In this document: piece by piece, positions 1 to 8,779 of the stretch
Position numbering within the stretch: position 1 is the stretch's first letter
Layout of the letters: every line of letters starts with the position of its first letter
DNA from: CBDCUQ01 sp965222835
GTDB lineage: Bacteria; Pseudomonadota; Alphaproteobacteria; Rhizobiales; Hyphomicrobiaceae
Reading direction: 5' to 3'
NCBI GenBank assembly: GCA_965222835.1
Contig: CBDCUQ010000002.1
Coordinates: 1 to 64,000 of the forward strand
DNA length: 64,000 bases
Translations under genes and position numbers: made by a program
Notes under the pieces: model-generated
Seen by the model: the letters and a program-made list of their open reading frames with translations, nothing else
Databases searched by the model: none
What the model was told of the DNA's origin: nothing

Positions 1-1596
1 GGTCTGATCCGGCTTGGCGCTCATTGGGTAAGAGAGGATGACCGATGTGTCGACCCAGCTCGTGCGGGCCTTGCTCCCGATGTGCCATGTGCGCTCGACC
101 GTATTGTAGCAAACATAGGAATCGATCTCGGTCGCATTCGAGGAGACGTACCACCACCAAACCTCATTGAAGGCGCGATTCGTGCCGCACACGACCTTAT
201 GCGCCTGAACGACGTTAAGGCGGCCGAACACATAGGCGTGAACATCACACGGCAGCGGAAAGACGCTGCCGTCATAGGCGTAGAACCCATCCTTGTTCAT
301 CCAGTAGGTAACAGAGTCCATCTCCGCGCTTGCATGCGGACCGATCATGGTTGAGCCGTCAGCCAGAGCCTTGAGCGAAAACACGAATGGCAGACCAACA
401 TAACGGAACGTATACAGTGTTTTATCTGTGGAGATCAGATAGCCGTCCGGTGTCGTCATCACACCGACAATCTCGGAGCCGGATTCACAGCGGATAGAGC
501 CCGCTGTGTTAGTCGCCGCTGCCGTCCAGGTCGTGTAGTCCTCCTCGTCGCACCATGCAATATTCAGCGGATCAGAGGCCGTACCATCGTGGGCTCCGTA
601 CGCAATGAGCGTGCGGTTGGCATCATTCATAAAAACCCCGAGCGCGTCACTTGGTGCGTTGGCGCTCATCAGGCTCATGTTGGTCGACGTATCACCCTCG
701 AAGACGCTGGTATCGAGAATGTAAATCTTGCCGCCCCTTGGGCAACCAATCATGTCCTCGCCCCACTTCCCGAACGTCCAAGTTGCGCAGTTGTTGACCT
801 CGGAAAAGAGTGTGGCGCTGCCACCCCAGACCGAGGAGCCCCAGGTGCCTTCACCCCAGAGGTTCTGCGAGCCGGAATCGACGCGGTTGGTCATCGACCA
901 GGAGCTGGCGGTGCAGGTTTGTCCCGACGTGCCGCCCGTTACCGTGCCGGTCCACAGCTCTGCCGTACTCGATACGGTCGCGGTCGCACCGGACACAGTG
1001 CCTGTGACAGTGCCACTGATCGTGCCGCTGTTCGCATACACATTAAAAGGAGATGCACTGGCGTCGGCATTACACCACGCGACGCCGCCACCCGAGAAGG
1101 AAAGTTTTTCGCCCGCAAGGAACGTGCCAGAGATATCGGTGACCGTCAGCTCCAGTGTGCCGTTCTCGTCGACCACGTACATCGGCGAATCTGCCGTTGC
1201 CTCAATAAGTGTTCCCGAGGCACCGGCTGTCGTCGTGACTGTCTCGCCCGATGTAAAGGCCCCAGACACGGTCGTGACAACCAGCGTGACCGTCGCATAG
1301 CCGTTTGCGCCAGCCGGTGATACATCATAGAGGGCGCCGCCGGAATACACCTGCGCACCCTTGGCGTGCCCGAAGATTCCCAGCTGCGTGCCGCTGAGTG
1401 ATTGCCAGACACGCATGCCGCGCGCCGGGAAGAAGAGCGGGTTGGTCAGGACTGCCTGATTGCCGCCAATGCGCTCCGGGTAACCCTTCCAGAACCTGAC
1501 GTTCTCGCCATCGATATAGCGGCCCTGGGCCGCATAGCCCGAGCCCTCCTTGAAAATACCAGGGAGAATATCAAACGGTTTTGCGTCGTAACTCAC
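1..1596 (-). CDS. Phage virion protein, P22 gp10-like tail component (partial, 3' end outside window)
   Basis: The leftward frame is open from a GTG start at 1596 to the window edge, about 530 residues without a stop. The start overlaps the stop of the gene above by four bases (GTGA). The N-terminus carries the GRYIDGENVRFWKGYPERIG pattern that I associate with phage short-tail or packaged-DNA-stabilisation proteins. The rest is rich in Gly, Thr and Ser, with beta-strand-like repeats and many Trp, as in beta-propeller or tail-nozzle proteins. It lies downstream of two adaptor genes and the tail fibre, which fits a tail hub or nozzle role. The frame is certain; the exact homologue is an inference from motif and position. 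Confidence 0.7.
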   Translation of the reverse strand, partial: MSYDAKPFDILPGIFKEGSGYAAQGRYIDGENVRFWKGYPERIGGNQAVLTNPLFFPARGMRVWQSLSGTQLGIFGHAKGAQVYSGGALYDVSPAGANGYATVTLVVTTVSGAFTSGETVTTTAGASGTLIEATADSPMYVVDENGTLELTVTDISGTFLAGEKLSFSGGGVAWCNADASASPFNVYANSGTISGTVTGTVSGATATVSSTAELWTGTVTGGTSGQTCTASSWSMTNRVDSGSQNLWGEGTWGSSVWGGSATLFSEVNNCATWTFGKWGEDMIGCPRGGKIYILDTSVFEGDTSTNMSLMSANAPSDALGVFMNDANRTLIAYGAHDGTASDPLNIAWCDEEDYTTWTAAATNTAGSIRCESGSEIVGVMTTPDGYLISTDKTLYTFRYVGLPFVFSLKALADGSTMIGPHASAEMDSVTYWMNKDGFYAYDGSVFPLPCDVHAYVFGRLNVVQAHKVVCGTNRAFNEVWWWYVSSNATEIDSYVCYNTVERTWHIGSKARTSWVDTSVILSYPMSAKPDQT

Positions 1597-2012
1597 TGCT
1601 TCGGTGTATCCTCTGCAGGCCTGTTCTCGATGACTTGAAGCGGAACCGGCTCCTCACTCTTTTCCGGCTTTGGAAGGGGGCTCAGGGCATTCTCAATATC
1701 AATTCCCGCCAGCTGGAGCGTCTGCCTGTGGCGAAACTCATCCCGCAGCATGCCTTCGGCAATGAGGTCGTTGGTCTTGTTGCCCCGGCTTTCGACAGAG
1801 GCCGCCACGCCCGACGTGCGCCGAATGAGATCGAGGCGCATGGTATGTGCATGCTCGTCGATGCACCCGTAGCGGTTAAGCTCGCCACCCGTGTCGGGAT
1901 CATTTCCCCTGAGGAGCGTCCAGCGGCCTTGACAGGCGCCATCAGCGACCAGCTTCCTGCAGCTGGTCTTGAAGCCGGTCAGGTGGCACTTTTTCTTCTC
2001 GTCTGGGAGCAT
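1593..2012 (-). CDS. Small unknown protein in the tail gene cluster
   Basis: 139 residues starting at ATG 2012, whose A overlaps the TAA of the tail-fibre gene (TAATG), so translation is probably coupled. Four Cys fall near residues 9, 18, 27 and 50 in a basic N-terminal half, which could bind a metal. The C-terminal 30 residues are Pro/Glu-rich and probably unfolded. It sits between the tail fibre and the gp10-like gene. Function not recognised. Confidence 0.65.
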   Translation of the reverse strand: MLPDEKKKCHLTGFKTSCRKLVADGACQGRWTLLRGNDPDTGGELNRYGCIDEHAHTMRLDLIRRTSGVAASVESRGNKTNDLIAEGMLRDEFRHRQTLQLAGIDIENALSPLPKPEKSEEPVPLQVIENRPAEDTPKQ

Positions 2013-3184
2013 TAGTAGGCATCCTTTGCAGCTTTGATGCAGGAAACAAATTGCACGTCGAAGTCCATGGCGCTCTGCGCGCCACCACGTGTCGTGTTAT
2101 CGATCGCAGCCGTGATGCCGGTCGTGGCGCTGCCAACCGTAAGTTCCGCCGTCGATGACCCTGCGGCGCCTGTCGGGTTTAGCTTGCTGCTGCCTGACGA
2201 CCGACGCACGTTCGTTCCATTCGTCAAGGGGTGCGTGTGACCCGGGTCCGTGATGGTAATCGTTGCATCCGGCAGCTCGCCGACGGCAATCGTGCGATCG
2301 TCGAACACGGTCTCGAAGGCTGTCGTGCCGCCTGAGGCGCCACCCAGTCCTGACGTCTCGGATACAATCCGCATCGCCTTGTCGCTGTCGGCATCAGACC
2401 CCGTCCAGCCGGTCGGGGCTGCGGCCTGATAGAAAATCCCATCCGTCCCGGCCTCAAGAAGTGCGGCCCAGGTTACACCGTTGGTGGCACCGGACTTGGC
2501 AATGAGCGCGAAGCCATCCGTGCCGACAGCCTGCGAGGTCCAGGCGGAGCCGGAGCCGACCATGATGTTGCCCTTGGTATTGGCGAGGCCTGCAATCGTG
2601 GTCAGGTCCGTATCGAGCGGCTGATAGGAGGCGAGGTTGGCGTTGATCGTGTCGATGTCGCCTTGCAGCTCGGCGAGCGCAGCCTGGGCGTCCGTCGCGG
2701 CGAGGTTGCCGGTTGGCGTCACGGACACAGAGCTGGCCGCTGCGCCCGACGCATCGTTCGGAGCGCCCGTGCCAATCACAGTTTGCGCACCCAGGAAGAC
2801 AATGTTGTCCGACCCGTCACAATGGAGAAGGGCCGCCGTGCCCTGGGTCACAGCCTTACCTGCCCCGCCGGAGGTCTTCACTGTCACGGTATAAGCGCCC
2901 GACGTGTTGTTAATCACGAACACGCGCCGCGATGTGTTGGGAATGATGATGTTGGCATTGGAGACGAGTGCACCCGTCACGCTGATCACGGCCTTCTTAC
3001 CGTCGTCATCGGTATAATCAGCGTCATCGAGCGTCGTGTCGCCGCCCGTCGTCGAGACGTCAGCGGTGCCGTTGATGGCACCCTCAATGATCTGCATATT
3101 GGTGTCGACCTTCTCGCCCCAGGCGGAGGTGACGCCGTCTTCCATCAGCCGGAGATTAAGGATCACGCTTGCTGTGTCGGCCAT
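2012..3184 (-). CDS. Tail fibre / collar-domain protein
   Basis: 390 residues. The N-terminal third is Asp/Thr-rich and likely beta-structured. A central stretch (DTINANLASYQPLDTDLTTI) resembles the triple-stranded shaft of fibre proteins. The C-terminal third has the motif TDPGHTHPL followed by Gly/Ser-rich repeats, the pattern of phage tail-collar and short-tail-fibre tips where His residues bind metal. The protein ends with a hydrophobic VQFVSCIKA segment. It probably recognises the host surface. Position among the last structural genes agrees. Confident on class, not on receptor. Confidence 0.75.
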   Translation of the reverse strand: MADTASVILNLRLMEDGVTSAWGEKVDTNMQIIEGAINGTADVSTTGGDTTLDDADYTDDDGKKAVISVTGALVSNANIIIPNTSRRVFVINNTSGAYTVTVKTSGGAGKAVTQGTAALLHCDGSDNIVFLGAQTVIGTGAPNDASGAAASSVSVTPTGNLAATDAQAALAELQGDIDTINANLASYQPLDTDLTTIAGLANTKGNIMVGSGSAWTSQAVGTDGFALIAKSGATNGVTWAALLEAGTDGIFYQAAAPTGWTGSDADSDKAMRIVSETSGLGGASGGTTAFETVFDDRTIAVGELPDATITITDPGHTHPLTNGTNVRRSSGSSKLNPTGAAGSSTAELTVGSATTGITAAIDNTTRGGAQSAMDFDVQFVSCIKAAKDAY

Positions 3185-3193
3185 ATCTATCCC

Positions 3194-3628
3194 CTATCCT
3201 GGAAACGCTGCAGCCAAATAAAGCAGCGGGGCCATATCGGCTGGGAAGCCGAGCGTGAACGACCCGTTAAACTGCGACGCGGCGCCCAGATCGATGACCA
3301 TGATCGCCTTGTTGGATTGTGATGAATTGTAGATGAGCAGGTAGCGGATGGTGGTGTCCGCCGTTAGTGTCCAGACAACATCGTCATACCGCGCCGATGC
3401 TTTGTCGTTTTCCATCTTGGGATACCCAGAGGAGATCGACATGCTCTCGCCACCGGTCGTATAGCCGTTGCCGTTGGCTACCTCGTTCGAGGTGCTGTAC
3501 GCCGTAGTATCGGCATCAAGCGCTGCGTCCCCGTCAAACATTGCCACCTTGAGCGTGTCCGCCGAAAAGTCATGGTCGCCGGAAAGCTGCTCCAGGAGAA
3601 AGCTGCGGGTATATGTCACCAAGCCCAT
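3194..3628 (-). CDS. Conserved phage virion protein of unknown role
   Basis: 144 residues. The sequence (KVAMFDGDAAL near 27, then EVANGNGYTTGG, a VWT segment and YLLIYNSS) matches a small beta-rich protein type I have seen beside tail adaptor genes in podovirus-like genomes. No signal peptide or membrane helix. It overlaps the adaptor gene upstream by one base. Assigned as structural from context only. Confidence 0.6.
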   Translation of the reverse strand: MGLVTYTRSFLLEQLSGDHDFSADTLKVAMFDGDAALDADTTAYSTSNEVANGNGYTTGGESMSISSGYPKMENDKASARYDDVVWTLTADTTIRYLLIYNSSQSNKAIMVIDLGAASQFNGSFTLGFPADMAPLLYLAAAFPG

Positions 3629-4260
3629 CAGCGCGTCCTCTCAGGCTCAGGGGTCGGATTGACCGGCTCATATTGACGTTGCGCATTCTCACGCCAGAAG
3701 CCGCGCGCAGCCCCCAGAAGAGCTGCGTAGTAGGCTTGGAACTCGACAACGCGCTCCGGCGCTAAGAGGAAGGCTTCCGATTCAACCAGTGACGCCCAGA
3801 GTAGGAGATCTGCGACATTATCGGTGAGCCAGTTGGTGGTGTTGGATGCGGACAACGGTGTCGGCCGCGCGATCTGGCGCACCACGATCGCGTAGTTGTC
3901 ATCGGGAACTGGTGCCCAGTAGATGTCATCCTTGTCTTCGAAGAAATAGAGAGGTCTGCCCGACCCACCATAGGCCTGGATGAAGTCGTGGCTTTTGCGG
4001 ATTGCAGGTGCCGCTGCTGCCGTGAACCAGATCGACAGGGTGGGCACGGTTTTGACCGGCTTGCTGGTTGTGGAGCTGCCGGAGGCCGTTGTCGTGGAGT
4101 TGGACTTGTTGAAGATGGACAAGTCCAGATCTTTCAGGAGGCGCTCCTCGGCGCGATTAATGCAGCCCTGCACCTGGCTCGAGAACTCAGTGGAATCATC
4201 CTCCGTGTATTCCTCCAGGATGCTCACAAGCCCGCTATAGGTTGTCGTCCACTGTGTCAT
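3628..4260 (-). CDS. Phage adaptor (head-tail connector) protein
   Basis: 210 residues, mainly helical. It opens with a segment ending in INRAEERLLKDLDLSIF, the helical hallmark of phage adaptor proteins that dock under the portal. It then has FFEDKDDIYWAPVPDDNY and a conserved C-terminal LLLWASLVESEAFL helix. Downstream of portal and capsid genes and directly above the tail genes, it most likely forms part of the ring joining portal to tail. One-base overlap (TGATG) with the preceding gene. Confidence 0.7.
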   Translation of the reverse strand: MTQWTTTYSGLVSILEEYTEDDSTEFSSQVQGCINRAEERLLKDLDLSIFNKSNSTTTASGSSTTSKPVKTVPTLSIWFTAAAAPAIRKSHDFIQAYGGSGRPLYFFEDKDDIYWAPVPDDNYAIVVRQIARPTPLSASNTTNWLTDNVADLLLWASLVESEAFLLAPERVVEFQAYYAALLGAARGFWRENAQRQYEPVNPTPEPERTR

Positions 4261-4550
4261 CAGGAACCCGACCCCATGGTTAGAGAGAAGCTCGATAGAT
4301 CAGCGAGTGTTGCGGTAATGCGCACACCACCGATGCCATAGGACGAGACCACTGTACTGCGCGGCGTATAAAGCTCGGCATTGGCGCTGTAGCCGTAGCG
4401 GATGATGGCGCCCTCCTTGTCGTTGTCGATCTTTTTGGGGATGATCTGCGACTGGTCCGGGCCGATGCGCCGCGGCTTATCGAGTGGATGCGGCGGGTCT
4501 GTCAGGCCGCGCTCCCAGCTCTTCAGGCGTTTGTAGTTGAGGGCTCTCAT
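4260..4550 (-). CDS. Small unknown protein in the connector cluster
   Basis: 96 residues with a basic N-terminus (MRALNYKRLKSWERG) and a Ser/Thr-rich C-terminus. Its start overlaps the stop of the gp4-like adaptor gene and its stop overlaps the next adaptor start, so it is a tightly packed member of the structural operon. No recognised family. A virion or assembly role is inferred from position alone. Confidence 0.6.
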   Translation of the reverse strand: MRALNYKRLKSWERGLTDPPHPLDKPRRIGPDQSQIIPKKIDNDKEGAIIRYGYSANAELYTPRSTVVSSYGIGGVRITATLADLSSFSLTMGSGS

Positions 4551-5245
4551 CGTCGCAGCGTCCTCCCCCGTCCCCCGAAGGCGCGCGCCGAAATGATGAC
4601 GTGGTTGTTGCCGGTGTGGCTCGACTTGGCGAGGGTATAGGCCATCCCTGCCTGTTTTGCGCAGGCCTCGTACTTCTCCATATTGAACTTAAAGGCAAGG
4701 CGCTCAGCGAGGCCCGCGACAACCGCCTCGAGCCACAGCCGGTGTGTGTCGAGGGTCTCCGAGAGGGCGGTGACAGTCTCGTTGTGCCGCATGTAGTCGT
4801 AGGTGAAACTGCACGCGGCATCCGGCACCGGCCACATCTTGAGGCGCGGCGCATTGAGTGTCGTGTGGTCGATGTAATAGAGCGACGGACGTCCGGTTTG
4901 CGTCTTGTCTGTGATGCCCAGGTAGTGGTCCCGGTTCACGCGGGCGAGCGGTAGATCCTCGGTTTCGCCATTGTACTGCATGACAATCTCGATAAGATCA
5001 ATCGCCCCGGTTGCCAGGTCGAAGTAATCGATACCCGAAATGACAGAGGCCGTGCCTTCTTCCATGCGGTAGAGCTGATCCGGCTGGTCGGCCGACCAGT
5101 TGACGAACATGAAATTGAGAGAGCGCTTGGCGCTCTCAAGGTGCTTGTGAGTGGCATCCGACGGATCAATGCCCGCGCGCTCCATCGCCTCATCGAGAAC
5201 ACCCGCAACTGTTGGATCAAAAGTGAACGAACCGGAGGTTGCCAT
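4547..5245 (-). CDS. Adaptor / packaged-DNA-stabilisation protein (P22 gp4-like)
   Basis: 232 residues. I chose ATG 5245 because an AAGGAGG ribosome site lies 10 bases upstream and the start overlaps the upstream stop (TAATG); a longer frame to 5299 lacks such a site. The pattern GVLDEAMERAGIDPS, then SLNFMFVNWSADQPDQLYRM, then a P.LYYID segment and a C-terminal EAVVAGLAERLAFKF helix is typical of the P22 gp4-type head completion family. It likely joins portal and tail and keeps the packaged genome in place. Confidence 0.72.
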   Translation of the reverse strand: MATSGSFTFDPTVAGVLDEAMERAGIDPSDATHKHLESAKRSLNFMFVNWSADQPDQLYRMEEGTASVISGIDYFDLATGAIDLIEIVMQYNGETEDLPLARVNRDHYLGITDKTQTGRPSLYYIDHTTLNAPRLKMWPVPDAACSFTYDYMRHNETVTALSETLDTHRLWLEAVVAGLAERLAFKFNMEKYEACAKQAGMAYTLAKSSHTGNNHVIISARAFGGRGRTLRR

Positions 5246-5898
5246 TAGAGCCGAGCCTCCTTTTGAAGGCTTGGCGTCCCGAAAATGCGCGTGCGCCAAT
5301 CATTCTTGTAACTATTTGGTAAAACGCGCGGGATATTGCGTAAATCACGACCCCGGACTGAGCCCGGACTCCCGATGTCGACCGGTCCGCACTCCCAGCC
5401 GATCTTGGCATTCTTTTTTTCGGTGTTAAGGCACCAGACCTCGTGATCCGCCCGGGTAAAGCGTGAGATACCGCGCATGGTCATCTCGCCTTCAAGGCGC
5501 GACAGGCGCTCCGTAATCGGGCGCGTGGCCTCCTTGACGGTCTGCAGAACCTGGGCTGGGATGCGCTCGATCAGGGCGCGATCTTCCTTGCGCGAATAAC
5601 GAAGCTCACTGAACTCCGTTGATCCCCAGATGATCAACGCGGCAATACCAACGATGACGGCAATGAATGTTTTATACTCGAAAAACACCCCGTGCTTCCC
5701 CACCGTGACGGATTCCTTTTCGTTACGGGCGAGCACCGGATTATCGACGTACACATACTGAGGTTGCGGCACCGGCCGGTAGTGCGACATGGCCTCCCGT
5801 TGCCCCGCAACATAGGCCTCGCGTGCCTGAGGCGGCTGCCGCCAGTCACCTCCCCGGCCTCTGGGTGTCTGTGTTCCCGTCATCGCATATGTCCCCAT
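5245..5898 (-). CDS. Single-pass membrane protein in the structural operon
   Basis: 217 residues (or 212 from a second ATG at 5883, which has a better spaced GGGG site). A Pro/Gln-rich N-terminal 65 residues precede one membrane helix at about 76-94 (FIAVIVGIAALIIWGSTEF), then an amphipathic segment and a C-terminal domain with two Cys. The layout suggests a cytoplasmic tail and a short external domain, or a protein ejected with DNA. No family recognised. Confidence 0.6.
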   Translation of the reverse strand: MGTYAMTGTQTPRGRGGDWRQPPQAREAYVAGQREAMSHYRPVPQPQYVYVDNPVLARNEKESVTVGKHGVFFEYKTFIAVIVGIAALIIWGSTEFSELRYSRKEDRALIERIPAQVLQTVKEATRPITERLSRLEGEMTMRGISRFTRADHEVWCLNTEKKNAKIGWECGPVDIGSPGSVRGRDLRNIPRVLPNSYKNDWRTRIFGTPSLQKEARL

Positions 5899-5907
5899 CC
5901 CTCATAG

Positions 5908-6339
5908 TCAGAACGGCCAGTGCGCCGGTTGATCCGGCTTAGGCTTGACGGATCGGCGCACAGCGCGCCGTTTCTTCTTGATAGGGCGAACCACCCTCGC
6001 TTCGGTCTTGGTAGGCACCACCTCATCCTGCCCCTCATCCTCCCTAGTGTCCTGGAAAGATAGGCCCGTCATGGAGGCGACGCTGGCCGTGGCGGAGCCT
6101 ACATGCGCCTCGATCTTACGGTGAAGACCCCAGGTAAAAGCATAGGCCACGAGCACGGCGACGGCGAAGCTGATCCCGACCGTCTCACGCCGGGCCCAGA
6201 CCCACTTGGGAGCCGGGGCCGTGACTTTCTTGATAACGCCCCAGATCGTCCCCAGAGCCGACTGAGCATTGTCAGCCCACTTCTGTGCCTTAGCTGTCTT
6301 CTTCGAAGCTGGGGCTCGTTTCGTCGACTTACGTGCCAT
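5908..6339 (-). CDS. Basic single-pass membrane protein
   Basis: 143 residues. A Lys/Ala-rich N-terminus is followed by a membrane helix at about 55-72 (GISFAVAVLVAYAFTWGL) and a very basic C-terminal tail (PIKKKRRAVRRSVKPKP). It lies next to another single-helix protein, so the two may act together at the membrane. It could be a holin-like or ejection protein, but neither has direct support. Confidence 0.55.
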   Translation of the reverse strand: MARKSTKRAPASKKTAKAQKWADNAQSALGTIWGVIKKVTAPAPKWVWARRETVGISFAVAVLVAYAFTWGLHRKIEAHVGSATASVASMTGLSFQDTREDEGQDEVVPTKTEARVVRPIKKKRRAVRRSVKPKPDQPAHWPF

Positions 6340-6341
6340 CG

Positions 6342-7001
6342 CTATACTCCTCCGAGATTGTCCGGATGGTTCAGGGTCATCTGCAGCTCGCCACCGCTCG
6401 AATAGGAGTTGACGACCAGACGGAGGCCTGTTGCCCCGATCGTAGCCGTGCTCTCCGTGTCAGCTGTCTTTGCCGCCAGGGCTGAAATGCTCTGCCAGAG
6501 CGAGTTCTGCGTGGCTGATCTCGGCGGTAGCCCTGATCGCAGCACGTCATCGAACGTCTGCTGCACCGTAAAGTTAATGGTGCCGGTGACGTTGACATCG
6601 ATGTGGGCGGCATAGGGCGAGCGCCACTTGATCGGGATCGTTTGTGTGGCGATCTCATCGACCGTGCCAACGGTGATGTTGCCGGCGCCTGCGCCCGACG
6701 ACGTCACAGAGGTCACCGTCTTGAAGTATTCCGTGCTCTCCACGGTCGTAGCATTCGGGCCGGTGATGACTTCAGTGAGCGCGTACCCATCCGCGTCAGT
6801 GCCGACCACTGTGAAGGTGATGCCGGAATCGTTGGCATCAGAAACAATAGCCAGACGCCGGGCATAATCGAGTGCCGCCGCCCCGCCAGAGACGAGCGCG
6901 CCGTCCAGTGTCAGGGCTTCTGCACCTGACGGTGTTTGGGCCTCGCAAATGCCATTGGGATCGGCATCGACGGGGTCGACATCGAAAACTTTGACTCTCA
7001 T
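6342..7001 (-). CDS. Virion structural protein, beta-rich
   Basis: 219 residues, poor in Cys and rich in Thr, Val and Gly. The middle part (GYALTEVITGPNATTVESTE then YFKTVTSVTSSG) is a pattern recurrent in phage decoration or minor tail proteins. It lies between two structural genes. Probably incorporated in the virion; the exact place is unknown. Confidence 0.6.
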   Translation of the reverse strand: MRVKVFDVDPVDADPNGICEAQTPSGAEALTLDGALVSGGAAALDYARRLAIVSDANDSGITFTVVGTDADGYALTEVITGPNATTVESTEYFKTVTSVTSSGAGAGNITVGTVDEIATQTIPIKWRSPYAAHIDVNVTGTINFTVQQTFDDVLRSGLPPRSATQNSLWQSISALAAKTADTESTATIGATGLRLVVNSYSSGGELQMTLNHPDNLGGV

Positions 7002-7033
7002 TTTGAGCGCCTCCTTGGTTAAGGTTGAGAAGA

Positions 7034-7049
7034 GGGGGCCGAAGCCCCC
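7034..7049 (-). terminator. GGGGGC-UUCG-GCCCCC hairpin between structural genes
   Basis: On the minus strand a six-base-pair G/C stem is capped by a UUCG tetraloop and followed by TCTTCTC. It lies between the stop side of the 7056-7757 gene and the start at 7001. The U-tract is poor, so it is either a weak terminator or a stabilising or attenuating hairpin. Confidence 0.5.
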
Positions 7050-7055
7050 GCCTCA

Positions 7056-7757
7056 TTAGCGCTCCTTGACGGCGAGGATGTAGTCCACATGCAGGCTGCG
7101 TGTGGCTGCGGCCCCGGTAGCAACGCCGAATCCCAAGGCCATCTCCGTCGACGGAATCGAGACACTGGTCATGGTCGTGATTTTCACGCCATCGGCGTAC
7201 AGCTCGATGTTGCCCTTGCCGTCATAGTACATGGCAAGTACGACATAGGTGTCGTCGGACAAGGTGGCGACCGTGTCGGATTCCGCATCCGTTGAGTTGT
7301 CGTCCATGTCGAACGTGACGGTGGCTGCGCCTTCCGTGAGGGCGAAGTAGGCCCGCTGCGTTGGTGCCGTCGAGAACGGGTTGGTATCGGTCGTGTGCCA
7401 GCCGAAGTAGAAGTCGCTGTCATCCGCGTCCTCGACCTTGAGCCTGATCTTGAGCCAAGCCTTCTTGCCGGTCTCCAGCTTCCAGGCCTCGCCCTGGCTT
7501 TCGAGGCAGACGTTGTCGTTGTCCGCGTCATTGGTTGTGACGAGAAGAATGCCGCCATCGGCATCCTGGACGGCATGTACTTCACCGCTATCGGCACCAC
7601 CGTCGAGAGCGGTGATCGTCCAGTCGCCAGCCGTGAAGACGTCAAAATCGTTGAAGTACGTGTGGAACTTCGTCGGGTCCAGCATGCCCAGCTGAGCAAG
7701 AGGATCGGTAGCATCGACATTCGTGACTCCGTTCGGGAGTCTCATCGGAACGGCCAT
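7056..7757 (-). CDS. Virion protein with concanavalin-like fold, probable head decoration
   Basis: 233 residues, very acidic. The pattern FYFGWHTTDTNPFS, then YVVLAMYYDGKGNIELYADG and a final ALGFGVATGAAATRSLHVDY resembles LamG/concanavalin-like jelly-roll proteins that phages place on capsids. It is the first gene after the major capsid protein, separated by two strong hairpins. Decoration function is inferred. Confidence 0.6.
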   Translation of the reverse strand: MAVPMRLPNGVTNVDATDPLAQLGMLDPTKFHTYFNDFDVFTAGDWTITALDGGADSGEVHAVQDADGGILLVTTNDADNDNVCLESQGEAWKLETGKKAWLKIRLKVEDADDSDFYFGWHTTDTNPFSTAPTQRAYFALTEGAATVTFDMDDNSTDAESDTVATLSDDTYVVLAMYYDGKGNIELYADGVKITTMTSVSIPSTEMALGFGVATGAAATRSLHVDYILAVKER

Positions 7758-7772
7758 GGTTTTTTCCTTTCA

Positions 7773-7824
7773 GCGTTCTCGGGTTCGAGAACGTGGCCCG
7801 GAGGTGGTTGTTTGCTCCGGGCCA
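7773..7824 (-). terminator. Two consecutive strong hairpins after the major capsid gene
   Basis: The first hairpin (7792-7802 paired with 7814-7824) has an 11-bp stem GTGGCCCGGAG/CTCCGGGCCAC. The second (7773-7780 with 7785-7792) is CGTTCTCG-GGTT-CGAGAACG. No good U-tract follows. Placed just after the capsid stop, they fit a partial terminator or an mRNA 3' stabiliser that sets the capsid to minor-protein ratio. Confidence 0.55.
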
Positions 7825-7843
7825 CGCGTCCAGGTCGTCAGGC

Positions 7844-8755
7844 TTAGGCGCCCGGCGAACCGTAGATACCGCGCCAGTCCGTCCAGCCGAACACGTAGCG
7901 TTCGCTAGCCTTGTAGCGCATGTTCCCCGTCTCGAAGTCACCCTCCATGCCGCGCTTCAGCTTGCGCCGCACGAAGTGCTTCAGGCCGTCTGCGACATCC
8001 GTCTTGATGAACCAGGCATCAGGATCGGAGAGATACACGTTGGTATTCACACCCCCGGGCAACATCCCCATATCCTTCAATGCGTTGGTGTCATTGTTGG
8101 CCGTACCGGACTGCAAGGTCGACTTGAGAATCCGGTGCGCAATAAACTGCAGCTGGCGCGGAATGCACAAGCTCTTCGCGCGCACCATGATGGGCAGACC
8201 GCGATCATCGACAAAGCCGTCGATCGCAATCATTGCATCCTCAAGTGCCTCCTCGGAGAGGTCGGCCGCCGTCGACGGCTCGTTGGCGAGTGTCCCGCCA
8301 CCAACCAGGGGATGGTCGGTAGCAAGCAGCTCCTTGGCGTCGCCACCGGCATAGGAGGAGTTAAATCCGTTGTTAAGTACGGATGCAGCTCGGACCTCCT
8401 TGGTATGCCGCATTGAGCGGGCCAGTGCCTTGGAGTACTTCGCGCCGATATCACCATAGCGGCCGTCCTCAACAGCCTCTTCAGTGATGGCGAAAGCCAA
8501 GGCGATGGTCTCGTTGAGGTATCGGGCGACCCAGGCTTCCTGACCTGCATCGTACGGCACCGCAGCGCCTTCCGCCTTGGTGAGCGCGCCGCCGAGGCCG
8601 ACCATCAGCACGTCCTCTTCAAACGCTTTGCGCGATTGATGCGTGTCGAAGATCTTGTCCCAAAGTGGCGGGTAGCGATCATACTCGAGACCGAAAACAG
8701 TATTCAGGCCGTCCTGTAACTGCTTTTGGAATTGGGCTCTTGTCATGTTAGCCAT
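7844..8755 (-). CDS. Major capsid protein (Mu gpT / HK97-fold type)
   Basis: 303 residues. The N-terminal MTRAQFQKQLQDGLNTVF and the segments SRKAFEEDVLMVGLG, PYDAGQEAWVARYLNETIAL and HPLVGGGTLANEPS are typical of the Mu-like major head subunit group with an HK97 fold. The C-terminal RYVFGWTDWRGIYGSPGA closes it. It follows the scaffold-like gene and a small capsid-associated gene, the usual order. No N-terminal delta domain is evident, consistent with a separate scaffold. Confidence 0.85.
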   Translation of the reverse strand: MANMTRAQFQKQLQDGLNTVFGLEYDRYPPLWDKIFDTHQSRKAFEEDVLMVGLGGALTKAEGAAVPYDAGQEAWVARYLNETIALAFAITEEAVEDGRYGDIGAKYSKALARSMRHTKEVRAASVLNNGFNSSYAGGDAKELLATDHPLVGGGTLANEPSTAADLSEEALEDAMIAIDGFVDDRGLPIMVRAKSLCIPRQLQFIAHRILKSTLQSGTANNDTNALKDMGMLPGGVNTNVYLSDPDAWFIKTDVADGLKHFVRRKLKRGMEGDFETGNMRYKASERYVFGWTDWRGIYGSPGA

Positions 8756-8779
8756 TGTCTATCACTCCTCTAAGCCCAA

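Noticed and set aside
589..1320. Plus-strand open frames (243 and 190 residues) opposite the gp10-like gene
   Set aside because: Arg/Pro/Ala-rich shadow frames without ribosome sites; the minus frame shows a coherent structural protein.
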